From Verrucomicrobiota bacterium (GTDB taxonomy: Bacteria; Verrucomicrobiota; Verrucomicrobiia; Limisphaerales; UBA8199), in contig JAAYVL010000004.1 of NCBI GenBank assembly GCA_012517205.1, positions 1 to 63,352 of the forward strand: a DNA stretch of 63,352 nt, read 5' to 3'. Shown here in pieces: positions 45,324-55,215 of the stretch (its first letter is position 1; each line of letters starts with the position of its first letter). A program made the position numbers and the translations under genes. The notes under the pieces are model-generated. The model worked only from the letters and a program-made list of their open reading frames with translations. It did no database searches and was not told the DNA's origin.

Positions 45324-46099
45324 ATACCATCTTCGCGCTCGCTAATGTGGTCATTAAGGAACTGTACCGGCGCAAGGACTTTTACGTTCTGTTCGTCCTG
45401 ACCGCCGTCCTGACCCTGCTGCTGGGGTCGGTGAGTTTTTTCCAGGATATCAAGGTGGTCCGCTACGTGAAGGAGATAGCCTTGCTGCTGATCTGGATTT
45501 CAGCGCTGGTGATCGCCATTGCCACCACCGCCCGCCAGCTCCCGGCCGAGCGCGAGCACCGCACGATCTTTCCTTTGCTGGCCAAGCCGGTGACGCGCGG
45601 GCAGGTGATTCTCGGCAAGTTTGTCGGCTGCTGGCTGGCGTGCGGCCTGGCGCTGGTGGTTTTTTATCTTTTCTTCGGGGTGGTCAGCGGCTCGCGCGAA
45701 CATTCCTGGCCGGTGCTGAATTGGCTGCAGGCCTTCTGGCTGCAATGGTCCATGCTGGGCATCGTGGTGGCGCTGGTGCTGCTGGGTTCGATCGTCTTCA
45801 CCGCCCCGTCGTCCAATGCCACCATCTGCTTTATTCTCGTGCTCGGAATTCTGCTCCTGGGGCGCCATCTGAACCAGGTCGCCTTGCAGCAGCCCGAGCC
45901 GTTGCGTTCGGTCGTGTATGGGCTCTACTTTTTCATCCCGCACCTCGAATGGTATGACGTGCGCGATCTCATTATCTACGACCATCAACTAATCGGCTGG
46001 GGGGATTGCGCCCTGGCGTCGCTCTACGCCGGAATCTATGCGGCGCTGCTCCTGTTCGGCGCCTGGCTGTTGTTCCGGCGCAAGCCCTTGCACCTGTGA
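45320..46099 (+). CDS. ABC-2-type transporter permease
   Basis: A 259-residue protein with six hydrophobic segments. The first (about 22-40, FYVLFVLTAVLTLLLGSVSFF) is followed by ATTARQLPAEREHRTIFPLLAKPVTRGQVILGKFVGCW, typical of NosY/ABC-2 permeases, in which a coupling helix touches the ATPase. It overlaps the ATP-binding gene by 4 bp and the next gene by 4 bp. Substrate is unknown. Confidence 0.9.
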   Translation: MNTIFALANVVIKELYRRKDFYVLFVLTAVLTLLLGSVSFFQDIKVVRYVKEIALLLIWISALVIAIATTARQLPAEREHRTIFPLLAKPVTRGQVILGKFVGCWLACGLALVVFYLFFGVVSGSREHSWPVLNWLQAFWLQWSMLGIVVALVLLGSIVFTAPSSNATICFILVLGILLLGRHLNQVALQQPEPLRSVVYGLYFFIPHLEWYDVRDLIIYDHQLIGWGDCALASLYAGIYAALLLFGAWLLFRRKPLHL

Positions 46100-46965
46100 A
46101 ACGCCTGGTTCCGTATCTGATTCTGGGCTTGCTGGCGGTGGGATGCTTCAGCCTGGCCACGGTGCTGCAGGCGCGCGCCTATGGCTGGAGCCGGCGGGCC
46201 CAGGCGGACAACATCCTGAAGGTGCTGCTCGGGGACGGCCGCCGCCTGTTTGCCAATCATTTTTTCATCCAGGCCGATGTCTCCTTTCATAGCGGGTATT
46301 ACCCGTCCATCTTCGACCAGGCCCGCGCCGCGCAAGGCTCCCGCCATCTCACCGCCGAAGAGGGGGATCCCGCGCACGAGGAGCATGAAAAGAGCATGGA
46401 CTTCCTTGGCCCGCCCCGGGACTGGATCGAGCGCTTCGGCCGGCATTTCATGGTCACCGATCACACGCACCTGCACGGGGATAACGAAAGCGAAATCCTG
46501 CCCTGGCTCAAAATCTCCGCCGAGCTGGACCCGCAGAAGGTCGAGACGTACACCGTGGCCGCCTATTGGCTGCGCAAGCTGAACAAAGCCCCGGAGGCGG
46601 AGGAGTTCCTGCGCGAGGGCTTGCGCAACAACCCGAACAGCCATGAAATCCTTTTCGAACTGGGCCGCCTTAGTGCCGAGTATCATCACGACCCCGCCCG
46701 CGCCCGCAAAATGTGGGAATTAGGCTTGCGCAAATGGGCCGACCAGGAAGCCGCCGGCCAGAAGCCCGATCTCTTCCATCTCGATCAGCTCGCGGTGCAT
46801 CTCGCGCGCCTCGAAGAGAAGGAGGGGAACCTGGTCCGCGCCATCGAATTGCTGCAACTGGCCATCAAAGCCACTCCTCACCCGGAGGCGTTGCAACGTC
46901 AAATCGAGGAACTTGAGCAGCGCCGCGCCGCGCATGCGCCCGGCGCCAGTCCTCCAGCCCGTTGA
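46096..46965 (+). CDS. Membrane-anchored TPR-like protein of the ABC operon
   Basis: A 289-residue protein starting at a GTG at 46096 that overlaps the permease stop (GTGA). One membrane helix (about 5-25, LVPYLILGLLAVGCFSLATVL) is followed by a soluble domain. TPR-like helices occur at about 130-280 (ISAELDPQKVETYTVAAYWL, AEEFLREGLRNNPNSHEILF). A His-rich stretch (TDHTHLHGDNE) sits in the middle. It is the third gene of an ABC exporter unit and may be its periplasmic or cytoplasmic partner. Function is not known. Confidence 0.82.
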   Translation: MKRLVPYLILGLLAVGCFSLATVLQARAYGWSRRAQADNILKVLLGDGRRLFANHFFIQADVSFHSGYYPSIFDQARAAQGSRHLTAEEGDPAHEEHEKSMDFLGPPRDWIERFGRHFMVTDHTHLHGDNESEILPWLKISAELDPQKVETYTVAAYWLRKLNKAPEAEEFLREGLRNNPNSHEILFELGRLSAEYHHDPARARKMWELGLRKWADQEAAGQKPDLFHLDQLAVHLARLEEKEGNLVRAIELLQLAIKATPHPEALQRQIEELEQRRAAHAPGASPPAR

Positions 46966-47017
46966 CGTCCCCCTCGGCCATCCCGTTCCCGTGCGTTCGC
47001 GGCGGACGGTTAACTTT

Positions 47018-49378
47018 TTAGCGCGTTAAGCCAACGGCTGCTTGCTCCTGCTCCCGGGAGCCGGCTGCGGGTGGTGTCGCGTCCGGCGCCTCTCGCCGCC
47101 ACAGCAGCACCAGGCAGATTCCCAGCGAAAGGGCTGATAGGATCGCTCCGATGGTGAACGCCCGATCCCGGTAAACCAAGCTCACCTCATGCTGTCCGGC
47201 GGGCACTTCCAGCGCCTGGCAGGCATAGTTCGCCCGCCAGAGCCGAACCGGACGCCCATCCACCCATGCGCGCCAGTTGGGGTAGAACGACTGGGCGATC
47301 ACCACCAGCGCCGGCGCGGGAGTCTGGACGCGGAACCGGACGCGCTCCGCGCTCCATTGCGGAGAGAGAATGCGAGCCTCCGGAACGGCGGCGGCGCCCA
47401 CCTGCGCCCGTGCCGTCGTCGGCAGGTAAACTACTTCGCGGGGCAGGAAATCGCCGGCAGTGACCGCGGTCCGGGTCTGCGCTTCGTCGGCGAAAATCGG
47501 GCGCTGCCCGGCCGTGATAAGGGGCCCTGCGCCGGCACGCGCCTGCCACGCAAAGACGTTGTCGGGCGCCGTCACCCAGGCCACGCCCAGGAAATCCGCC
47601 AGGGGAGACGCCAGCAGATTCGAATAGGACAACTGATTCGTGTCGGCGAGCGCCGCCAGCAGTTCGGTGGTTCGGCGGAGCCGCAGCGAGCAAAAGCCAT
47701 CCGCTTTGGGGATGTTCTCCAGCAGGTTGTTGTTGTGAAACAAGGCGCCGCGCACGGTGGCGCAATAGGCGACCGCGTTGGTCATGCCGACCCGGTTGAG
47801 AAAAGCTTCCGCTTGACGGCTGACCAGCGCGCGCGATTCTCCCAGGCGCGGCCGGGAAGCCAGGTTCAGTTCGATCGGCCCAAAGACTCGCGGGGTCACC
47901 GTCGGATGCATTCGGCGGCCTGCCCCCACCAGGTCCAGACCGACCAGCACCACGACCGCCGCCCCCAGCAGGGTGCGCGTGCGGGATTGGCCGGCTGCCA
48001 GCAATCCGCCCACGCCGCCGATCACCCCTGCCAGAAACAGTATCCGCTCAGCGCCGTCCCGGCATGTCATCGCCCAATTTTCACCCGATGCCGGCGAACG
48101 GTGCGCGGCCACCAACACGCCCGCGGCCAGGATTAAAAAGAAAGCCCCTGTGCCCAGCAGGAGACGCAGGTTTCGCTGAGCTGCCGGGGCCGGGGCGTCC
48201 AGCAAGGTCTGCAATCCGCACGCCGCCAGGAGCGGAAGGGCAAAGACCGGGAGCGCGATGAACTTGACCGGGTAACGGGCGAAGCCAATGGCCGGCACCA
48301 CGCTTTTCAGCCAGGGGTAAAGGAATCCCTTATGCCCGGCAGCCAGCACCAGCCCCAGCAGCGCCGCGCCCGCCAGCCAGCGGGCCTGCCAGGGGCGCCC
48401 GCGCCAGGCGCCAACGAATGCCAGGACCAGCACGCCCGTGCCGACATAATAGGACTTGGTCCAATACTGATCGGCCAGGTGGTAGGTATCCAACAGCGAT
48501 TGGACGGCATGAAACTGCGGCACGATGAGGTTCGCCCAGCCCCAGGCCGGCAGGGGCCACGCATCCGCCTCGCCATACGAGGTGTCCCGGTCCGAATGGG
48601 CCACCAAATCCCGGAATGGCAGCAACTGCACCGCGGCCAGCCCCGCCACCAGCGCCACGACGACGGCAAACCGCCGCAGCCCCGGCCCGGCCGCCACGCG
48701 CCGCCGCCCCAATTCCCGCAGCCACAATGCCGCCAGCAGCAGCCAGGTGAACAGGATGATCTCGGGCGCGCCGGACAGCATCTGCATGGCCCCGGCCAGC
48801 GCGGCTCCCGCCAGCCGCCGGCCTCCGCCCCGCTGCCAGGCCGAGGTCACCGCCAGGATCACCCACGGCTGCCAGCTCAGCGCGGCGAGGTTGCTCGTCC
48901 ATAGCAGGCAGTTGAGCAGCAGCCCGTTCAAGCCAAACGCCACGCCGGCTATGCTCGCGGCCAGCCGGTTCTGCGTCCAGCGCCACGCTAGGAGATACAT
49001 CCCCACGCCCGCCAGCACGAGATGCCCCAGCCCCAGAATATTCAACGCCCACGGCAACGGCAGCAGCGCGGCCACCAGCGCCGGAGGATAGCAAACCGAG
49101 GTATTCCACTGCGCCAGGAACGGCACGCCGCAGTTGTTCAGCGGGTTCCAGAGCGGCACTTCGCCGCGCCAAAGACAGTCCTGCAGATAGCGCGCGTTGG
49201 GATAGGTGAACAGGCCGTAGTCCTGGTAGAAGAAAGTTTGCGCGCCGAGGATTACCGCGGGGTAAAGCACGAACAGGAACAACGCGATCACCAGCGCCAG
49301 CCGGCCCGGGGTGAAGGCTTCCATCCAGGAACGATCGGCCGCGCCCGTGGCGGGGGCGGCATGGTTTCGCGACAGCAT
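47018..49378 (-). CDS. YfhO-like polytopic membrane protein
   Basis: A 786-residue protein with about 12 hydrophobic segments. TFFYQDYGLFTYPNARY near residue 50 holds an acidic pair after the first helix, as in GT-C-type proteins, and WNPLNNCGVPFLAQWN follows. The C-terminal ~130 residues are extracytoplasmic with VIAQSFYPNWRAWVDGRPV and a final helix, the YfhO ending. YfhO-family proteins act in glycosylation of teichoic acid or other polymers in Firmicutes; the role here is unknown. It is convergent to the ABC unit and divergent from the gene at 49667. Confidence 0.85.
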   Translation of the reverse strand: MLSRNHAAPATGAADRSWMEAFTPGRLALVIALFLFVLYPAVILGAQTFFYQDYGLFTYPNARYLQDCLWRGEVPLWNPLNNCGVPFLAQWNTSVCYPPALVAALLPLPWALNILGLGHLVLAGVGMYLLAWRWTQNRLAASIAGVAFGLNGLLLNCLLWTSNLAALSWQPWVILAVTSAWQRGGGRRLAGAALAGAMQMLSGAPEIILFTWLLLAALWLRELGRRRVAAGPGLRRFAVVVALVAGLAAVQLLPFRDLVAHSDRDTSYGEADAWPLPAWGWANLIVPQFHAVQSLLDTYHLADQYWTKSYYVGTGVLVLAFVGAWRGRPWQARWLAGAALLGLVLAAGHKGFLYPWLKSVVPAIGFARYPVKFIALPVFALPLLAACGLQTLLDAPAPAAQRNLRLLLGTGAFFLILAAGVLVAAHRSPASGENWAMTCRDGAERILFLAGVIGGVGGLLAAGQSRTRTLLGAAVVVLVGLDLVGAGRRMHPTVTPRVFGPIELNLASRPRLGESRALVSRQAEAFLNRVGMTNAVAYCATVRGALFHNNNLLENIPKADGFCSLRLRRTTELLAALADTNQLSYSNLLASPLADFLGVAWVTAPDNVFAWQARAGAGPLITAGQRPIFADEAQTRTAVTAGDFLPREVVYLPTTARAQVGAAAVPEARILSPQWSAERVRFRVQTPAPALVVIAQSFYPNWRAWVDGRPVRLWRANYACQALEVPAGQHEVSLVYRDRAFTIGAILSALSLGICLVLLWRREAPDATPPAAGSREQEQAAVGLTR

Positions 49379-49666
49379 GAGCCGGGGGAGACGCTAGTGC
49401 AACCTCCGGGGCGATGCAAGCGGCAAGCGGCCAGCGCAGCGGCAAAGGAGCGAGGCGGGAGGCTGTCGGCGGGTCCGCGGCCTGGAGCGCCCTGGGTGAG
49501 CGGGAATAACGGCTGGGGGGCGGATCATGGCTTGGGGCCATCACTGCAACGGCGGCGAGTTTCCGGTTGGCTGGCGGCTCCGGCACCCGGGCATTTGGGC
49601 GTTGAAAACTCCCGCGCCGGCTTGACGATCGCGCTGCCGGGCATCATGCTGGCGGCCGTGCGCACT

Positions 49667-52474
49667 ATGCGAATACGACCCTTCATTCTTTGCCTTCCGG
49701 TTCTCGCGGCGACCGCCTTCGCCGGGGACTCGACGCCCCTGGTTCTGGAGAATCCGCGGTTCCACTACGCCATTTCGCCCGAAGGGCGGAACGTGGCCTT
49801 TGTGGACCGCGCCACGGGGACGAATTACCTCCGCGCACCCGGCGCTTCGCCTTGTGCGCGGGTGCGGGTTCAGGGGCGGGAGTTTCCCGCCACTGCCGCC
49901 GCGCTGGCCGGCGGGCGGTTGACCCTGCGCTTCGGCACCAATGGCCTTCAAGCGGTGCTCCAGGCTGAAGCGCGCCCGGACTGCATTGTCCTGCGCGTCG
50001 AGTCGGTCAGTGGCAGGGATGTTGACGCCCTGGTCTTTCTGAATGTCCCGCTCACTCTCGCGGGAACGCCCGCCGAGCCGTTCGGCGCCTGCGCGCATTC
50101 GCTGAACCTGTTCACCCGGGTGCCCGCTCTGCCGGCGCTGCAAAGCGAACTGCACGCCTCGTGCGAGAAGAAGTTCGGGTTGGTCGGCGCGCGCGTGGCC
50201 ATCGTGGCCGCGCCGATGGCGCAACTGCTGCCGGCGCTTCAGGCGGCCCTTGCGGGCGCCAGCGAACTGCCGGTCTGCCGCACCGCCGGGCCGTGGGCGC
50301 GCGAAGTCCCCTTCAATCACGGCTCTTACCTGTTCAACTTCGGCACGCTCACCGAGACCAACGTGTCCGATTGGATCGAGATGGCCCGCAGCCTTGGGTT
50401 CACCCAGATTGACAATCACGGCGGCGGCGGCTTCTTTCGTTTCGGCAGCATGGAGTTGAACCGCGAGAAATGGCCGGACGGCTGGGCCGGCTGGGAGCGC
50501 ATAGTGGCCCGGCTCCACGCGGCGGGCATCGGCTCCATCTTTCACACTTACGCGTTCTTCATAGACAAGCATTCCCGCTATGTGACGCCCGTGCCGGACC
50601 GGCGGCTGGATGCCTTCCGCGCCTTCACGCTCGCCGAGCCGCTCAGCGCGGACGCCGCCGAGATCACGGTGCGGGAACCCACCGCGGGCCTCTCCACCGT
50701 GACGGGGTTCTTCGAGCAGAACAGCGTGGTGCTGCATATCGGCGATGAATTGGTGACTTTCGGCGGCATCAGCCGGCAGCCCCCGTGGCGGTTCACGGGT
50801 GTCCAGCGCGGCGCGTTTGGCACCCGGGCCGCCGCGCACGCCGCGGGCGCCCGGGCCCGCCACCTCAAGGAATGCTTCGGCTTGTTCGTCCCGGATCCGG
50901 AATCATCCCTGTTCGCGGAAATCGCCGCCAACCATGCCGAGGTGGTGAATCGCTGCGGGTTCGACGGCATTTACCTCGATGCCATTGACGGCGCTTCGAT
51001 CCTGCGCGGGCCCGAGGAAAGCTGGTATTGGGCCCAGAAGTTCGTTGTGGAAATCCAGCAGCGCCTTCGGCAGCCGATCGGCATGGAGATGAGCGATATG
51101 TGGCACCACTTCTGGCAATACCGCACCCGCTGGCAGGCGTGGGACTATCCGCGGCGGGGCCATGCGCGGTTTATTGACCTGCACGCGGCGGCCATCAACG
51201 GCGGGCTGCTGCTGCCGCTGCACCTGGGCTGGTGGGGTTTCCAGTCCTTCAACCCGCCGCAAGTCGAGCCGGCCTACCCGGACGTGATTGAAACCCTCGG
51301 CGCCCGGCTCATCGGGTGGGATGCCGGCATTTCGCTGACCGCCGGCATAGACCGTGAGGCTCTCCGCACCACGCCGCTCTTCCGCCGGGCGGTGGACATT
51401 CTGCGGACCAGCGAGGCGCTTCGCCACGCCCGGGCGTTCGATCCAGCCGCCCGCGCCGCCCTGCGCGAGCCCGGCAGCCGTTTTCTGCTGGTCACGAACG
51501 CCGCGGGACAGCCTCGCTTCCGCCGCGCCGTGCTCCAGGAGCACACGCTTTCCTCCGCCGAGCCCTGGACCCTGGCCTGGCCGGTCACCAATGCCTTTCA
51601 GCCGCAGCCGATTCGGTTCCGCCTGGAAGCCCTGATGTCCGCCGCGCAACCCGATGATACCAACGCCCTTCTGCTCGTGGACCTGGCCCGAACGAATGGC
51701 GGCTACTGGAAAGCCACCAGCGCCGATGGCGTGGCCTGCCGATGGGCGCCCGGGGATGGCCAAAGGGAGGCCGGTGGCTGGCTGGCCGCCACCAACGCCG
51801 GCAAGGTCGCCTGCAACGCCGCGTGGACCCGGCTCGAACATCGCTTCGACCCGCTGCTCAACCTCAAGGAGCAGCCGGCGCTCAGCTTCGAGGTGGATGG
51901 AGACGGCTCCGGCGCCGTCGTCGCAATCCGCCTCGAAAGCCCGCGCGCCATCGCTTACGGCGCGGTTGCCGACCGCTACCTGGATGTGAATTTCACCGGC
52001 CCGCGTACGTTCACCCTCGTCGAAACCGAGTCCACCCGCTGGAGCGATTACGTGTGGAACGACGGCAAGCATCCCTACAATGTTTATCGCGAGACGATTG
52101 ACTTTGGCGCCATCGAATCCGTCAGTCTTTGGCTGCAGAATCTCCCTCCCGGGCGGGAGACCCGGTGCCGGCTTGGCCCGGTGCGGGCGGTGCCGCTGCG
52201 CGCGGGCCGCCTGCGGAATCCGCGATTGACTGTGGGCGGCCAGACGGTCGAGTTCCCCATCGAACTGGCTTCCGGTTGCTGGCTCGAGGGCACCGGCCCG
52301 GACGACTGCGCCGCCTACGGCGCGCGTGGTGAGGCGCTGGGCAAAGTGACCCCGCGCGGAGATTGGCCCCGGCTCCCGGCCGGCGTCGTGGCGATGCAGT
52401 TTGCCTGTGAATCCGCCGCCTCGCCCGCGCCGCGCGCCCGCCTCACCGTGTTCTGCCAGGGCGCGGACCTCTGA
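49667..52474 (+). CDS. Secreted TIM-barrel glycosidase-like protein, family not assigned
   Basis: A 935-residue protein if started at the ATG at 49667 (MRIRPFILCLPVLAATAFA, a signal peptide). The frame is open far upstream, but that stretch is antisense to the YfhO-like gene. After a beta-domain (about 20-190), residues about 210-590 look like an (alpha/beta)8 barrel: LGFTQIDNHGGGG, GIGSIFHTYAFFIDKH, CGFDGIYLDAIDGA and GMEMSDMWHHFW. The Asp in GIYLDAIDG resembles a clan-D-like nucleophile position. A beta-rich C-terminus follows. The substrate is unknown, and no family can be named with confidence. Confidence 0.8.
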   Translation: MRIRPFILCLPVLAATAFAGDSTPLVLENPRFHYAISPEGRNVAFVDRATGTNYLRAPGASPCARVRVQGREFPATAAALAGGRLTLRFGTNGLQAVLQAEARPDCIVLRVESVSGRDVDALVFLNVPLTLAGTPAEPFGACAHSLNLFTRVPALPALQSELHASCEKKFGLVGARVAIVAAPMAQLLPALQAALAGASELPVCRTAGPWAREVPFNHGSYLFNFGTLTETNVSDWIEMARSLGFTQIDNHGGGGFFRFGSMELNREKWPDGWAGWERIVARLHAAGIGSIFHTYAFFIDKHSRYVTPVPDRRLDAFRAFTLAEPLSADAAEITVREPTAGLSTVTGFFEQNSVVLHIGDELVTFGGISRQPPWRFTGVQRGAFGTRAAAHAAGARARHLKECFGLFVPDPESSLFAEIAANHAEVVNRCGFDGIYLDAIDGASILRGPEESWYWAQKFVVEIQQRLRQPIGMEMSDMWHHFWQYRTRWQAWDYPRRGHARFIDLHAAAINGGLLLPLHLGWWGFQSFNPPQVEPAYPDVIETLGARLIGWDAGISLTAGIDREALRTTPLFRRAVDILRTSEALRHARAFDPAARAALREPGSRFLLVTNAAGQPRFRRAVLQEHTLSSAEPWTLAWPVTNAFQPQPIRFRLEALMSAAQPDDTNALLLVDLARTNGGYWKATSADGVACRWAPGDGQREAGGWLAATNAGKVACNAAWTRLEHRFDPLLNLKEQPALSFEVDGDGSGAVVAIRLESPRAIAYGAVADRYLDVNFTGPRTFTLVETESTRWSDYVWNDGKHPYNVYRETIDFGAIESVSLWLQNLPPGRETRCRLGPVRAVPLRAGRLRNPRLTVGGQTVEFPIELASGCWLEGTGPDDCAAYGARGEALGKVTPRGDWPRLPAGVVAMQFACESAASPAPRARLTVFCQGADL

Positions 52475-52516
52475 GTTGGCCGGCAAAAGTAAGGGCGGCC
52501 CGGCTTTTACACCGAA

Positions 52517-52561
52517 CCGCCCTAACCCAACCCAACTAGGACATACGGGCGGCTTTTTTTT
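52517..52561 (+). terminator. Terminator after the glycosidase-like gene, with competing upstream hairpin
   Basis: CCGCCC (52517-52522) pairs with GGGCGG (52547-52552), followed by CTTTTTTTT. The same CCGCCC can pair instead with GGGCGG at 52493-52498, so two hairpins exclude each other. A third hairpin, GGTGCGGG...CCCGCACC, lies at 52583-52606. Confidence 0.7.
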
Positions 52562-52695
52562 CGGTTGCCGCCCGAACCATGAAGGTGCGGGTATCCGCGC
52601 CCGCACCGGAAAGACTTATGGCATGGATCGCGCCGGAACGCAAGCGTTTGTTTGCAAATTTTTACGCGCGCCACTTCTCCCGGAGAAAAGCCGGG

Positions 52696-55215
52696 TTAGC
52701 GGGCCGAGCCGGGTCGGGCGTCCGGCGGAGGCGGCTCGCGGCAGGGCTGGTTGGATTGAAAAAGCTCCAGCAATTGCCGGCTCTTTTCCGCGACCTCGGG
52801 TAGCCCGGCTGCCAGCGCCTGGGCCTGGGCTTGCCGGGCCGCTTCGATCGCTTCCTTGAACCGGCCGGCCCCGGCATAGGCGGCGGCCAGGGTGTTTGCC
52901 AGGGCCGGGTTCTGATGGTGGGCCAGGGCGCAGGCCTGTTCGGCGAAGCGAACGGCGCGCGCGCCATCCTGTTCGGTGGCCGCCGGGTGGGTGGCCAGCC
53001 GCCACGCGAGATCGTTCAAGGCGTCCCGAATCGTTTCGCGGCCCGGGCTGTCCGGCGCCTCGAGTTGCTCGCGGGGGCAAATGCGGAGAACTTCTTCGAG
53101 GTGGAACGCGGCTTCCTGGAGTTGGCCGATGAGCGGCAGAATCAGGCTGAGCCCGAGGTGCGCCTGGAAAAGGTCTGGCTGCCGGCGCAGGGCTTCCCGG
53201 CATTGCTGGATGGCCTCGTCCACCCGGCCTTTGCGGGCCAGGACAATGCCAAGATTGCAGCGGGCCTGCGCGTCATCCGGTTGCCGGCGGACGGCTTCCT
53301 GGTAATGCAGAAACGCTTCATCAACCCGGTTTCTTTCGTAAAAGACGTTGCCCAGGTTGTAATGGGCGGTGGCGCTGCCGGGGTTCAGGCGGAGGGCCTG
53401 CTGATAGTGTCGAATGGCGTCGTCCGTCCGGCCTTTTCGCCCCAGGGCAAGACCGAGGTTGACGTGCGTTTCGGCGTCATCCGGTCTTTGGCGGATGGCC
53501 GCCTCGAATTGGCGGATCGCCTCGTCGGTTTGGCCCCGGTCGGCGAGGATTCGGCCCAGGTTGCGGCGCGCCTCGGCGAAGTCCTCCTGCAGGCGGATGG
53601 CCGTCTCGAATTGCTGCTGCGCTTCGTTGGTTTGGCCCAGGCTGGCCAGGGCGATCCCGAGATTATTGTGGGCGTGCGCATTATCCGGCTGCAGGCGAAG
53701 CGCATGCTGGTATTGGCGGATCGCTTCGTTCGTTTGTCCCTGCTGAAGGAGCGCGAGTCCGAGGTTGTTGTGCAGGCCCGAGTCATCCGGCCGCAGGCGG
53801 AGGGCTTGCTCGTATTGGCGGATGGCCTCGTCCATTTTCCTCTTCCCGGCGAGGGCATCGCCGAGCGCCTTATAAGCGACGTAATTGTCCCGGGTGACGG
53901 CTGCCGCATGCTGGAACACGGTTTCGCTCTCCTGCCAATGTCCAAGCTGTTGCCGCGTCAGCACGAGGCAGAAGGCGAGCGCCGCCATCGCCCAAGCCAC
54001 CCCGGCGCCCCGCCAGCGCCGGAAAAGCGCATGCGCGCCCCAAACCACCAGCACCAGCAGTCCCAGCGTCGGGAGATAAGTATAGCGATCTGCCATCGCC
54101 TGCCCGCCCACCTGCACCAGTCCGATCATGGGCACGAGCGTTCCGACAAACCACAGCCATCCCACCAACAGGAATGGCGCCCGCCGCCGCCACATAAAAG
54201 CCAGCACCGAAACGCCCAGCATCAGCCCGCCCGCCCCCAACACCGCCGCCAGCGGCCAATGCCCGGGATATGGATAGAACAAGGCCAGGTCGGTCGGCCA
54301 GAACTGCTTTCCCAGGTAGCGGCTATAGGAAACCAGGGCGTTCGCGACGCGCGCGCTGAGTGGAAACTTCCCCGCTCCCGGCATGGCGCCGGCCTGCACC
54401 GCATAGGTCACAACGCTCATCACCGCCGCCAGCGCGAAGAACGGGATTTTCTCCCCTATCAATCTTCCCCAGGGCACAACCCGGCCCGAAGTCGGAACTG
54501 CCGCGCCGCGTTCCGCCTCCTGCCGGGCGCACGACGCCATTCGCATCAGCGGCCAATAGTCCAGCAGCAACAGGACGAATGGCCAGGTCACCAGCGTCGC
54601 CTTGGACATCAGTCCCAGGGCGAAGCAGCCGAGGGAGAGAAAATAGAAACGGGCCGGAGAATGGGGGACGCGCGCACTGGCGCCGCGGAGCGCTGAAAGC
54701 CGGTCTTCGGCAGCGTAGCGGGCATAGCAGATAAGCGTCAGGAGGCCGAAGCTGCCGCTGAGCACATCTTTGCGTTCCGCCACCCAGGCAACCGATTCAA
54801 CCCGCAGCGGATGGAAAGCGAACAACGCCGCCACCAGCAAGCTGCGCCCCCGCGCTCCGGTCATCTGGCGCAACCCCACAAAAACCAGCAGTGCGTTGAG
54901 GGCATGCAGCAGCACGCTCGTCAAGTGATGCCCCCAGGGCGCCAGCCCATACACCTGGCCGTCCAGCATGTGGGATAGCACCGTCACCGGATGCCAATTG
55001 CAGAGCAGCGGATGCCGGAAAGCCCATTTCACCCCCTCCCAGGTTAACCCGCCCCGAACCTGCGGGTTCTCCGTGACATAGCGCGTATCATCGAAGCTGA
55101 TGAAGTCATGGCCCGTGGCCGGCCAATAGAGCGCCAGAGTTGCCAGCGCCAGCGCCGCAGCCAGCAGCCACACCGGGAAGCGCAACGGAACTTTGCCGGC
55201 CGGGGATGCCATCAT
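52696..55215 (-). CDS. TMTC-like membrane protein with long TPR array
   Basis: An 839-residue protein. Residues 1-420 have about ten membrane helices. The stretch FISFDDTRYVTENPQVRGG after helix 1 and WHPVTVLSHMLDGQVYG match the bacterial relatives of eukaryotic TMTC proteins (GT-C fold, with acidic DD and His motifs). From about residue 430 to 720 there are eight to nine TPR repeats (ALGDALAGKRKMDEAIRQYE, NLGLALLQQGQTNEAIRQY). Eukaryotic TMTCs are O-mannosyltransferases; bacterial activity is not established. The nitroreductase gene is divergent from it. Confidence 0.88.
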   Translation of the reverse strand: MMASPAGKVPLRFPVWLLAAALALATLALYWPATGHDFISFDDTRYVTENPQVRGGLTWEGVKWAFRHPLLCNWHPVTVLSHMLDGQVYGLAPWGHHLTSVLLHALNALLVFVGLRQMTGARGRSLLVAALFAFHPLRVESVAWVAERKDVLSGSFGLLTLICYARYAAEDRLSALRGASARVPHSPARFYFLSLGCFALGLMSKATLVTWPFVLLLLDYWPLMRMASCARQEAERGAAVPTSGRVVPWGRLIGEKIPFFALAAVMSVVTYAVQAGAMPGAGKFPLSARVANALVSYSRYLGKQFWPTDLALFYPYPGHWPLAAVLGAGGLMLGVSVLAFMWRRRAPFLLVGWLWFVGTLVPMIGLVQVGGQAMADRYTYLPTLGLLVLVVWGAHALFRRWRGAGVAWAMAALAFCLVLTRQQLGHWQESETVFQHAAAVTRDNYVAYKALGDALAGKRKMDEAIRQYEQALRLRPDDSGLHNNLGLALLQQGQTNEAIRQYQHALRLQPDNAHAHNNLGIALASLGQTNEAQQQFETAIRLQEDFAEARRNLGRILADRGQTDEAIRQFEAAIRQRPDDAETHVNLGLALGRKGRTDDAIRHYQQALRLNPGSATAHYNLGNVFYERNRVDEAFLHYQEAVRRQPDDAQARCNLGIVLARKGRVDEAIQQCREALRRQPDLFQAHLGLSLILPLIGQLQEAAFHLEEVLRICPREQLEAPDSPGRETIRDALNDLAWRLATHPAATEQDGARAVRFAEQACALAHHQNPALANTLAAAYAGAGRFKEAIEAARQAQAQALAAGLPEVAEKSRQLLELFQSNQPCREPPPPDARPGSAR

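Noticed and set aside
52579-52803. 74-codon plus-strand ORF with ATG after a hairpin
   Set aside because: It is mostly antisense to the 3' end of the TMTC-like gene and is Arg-rich.
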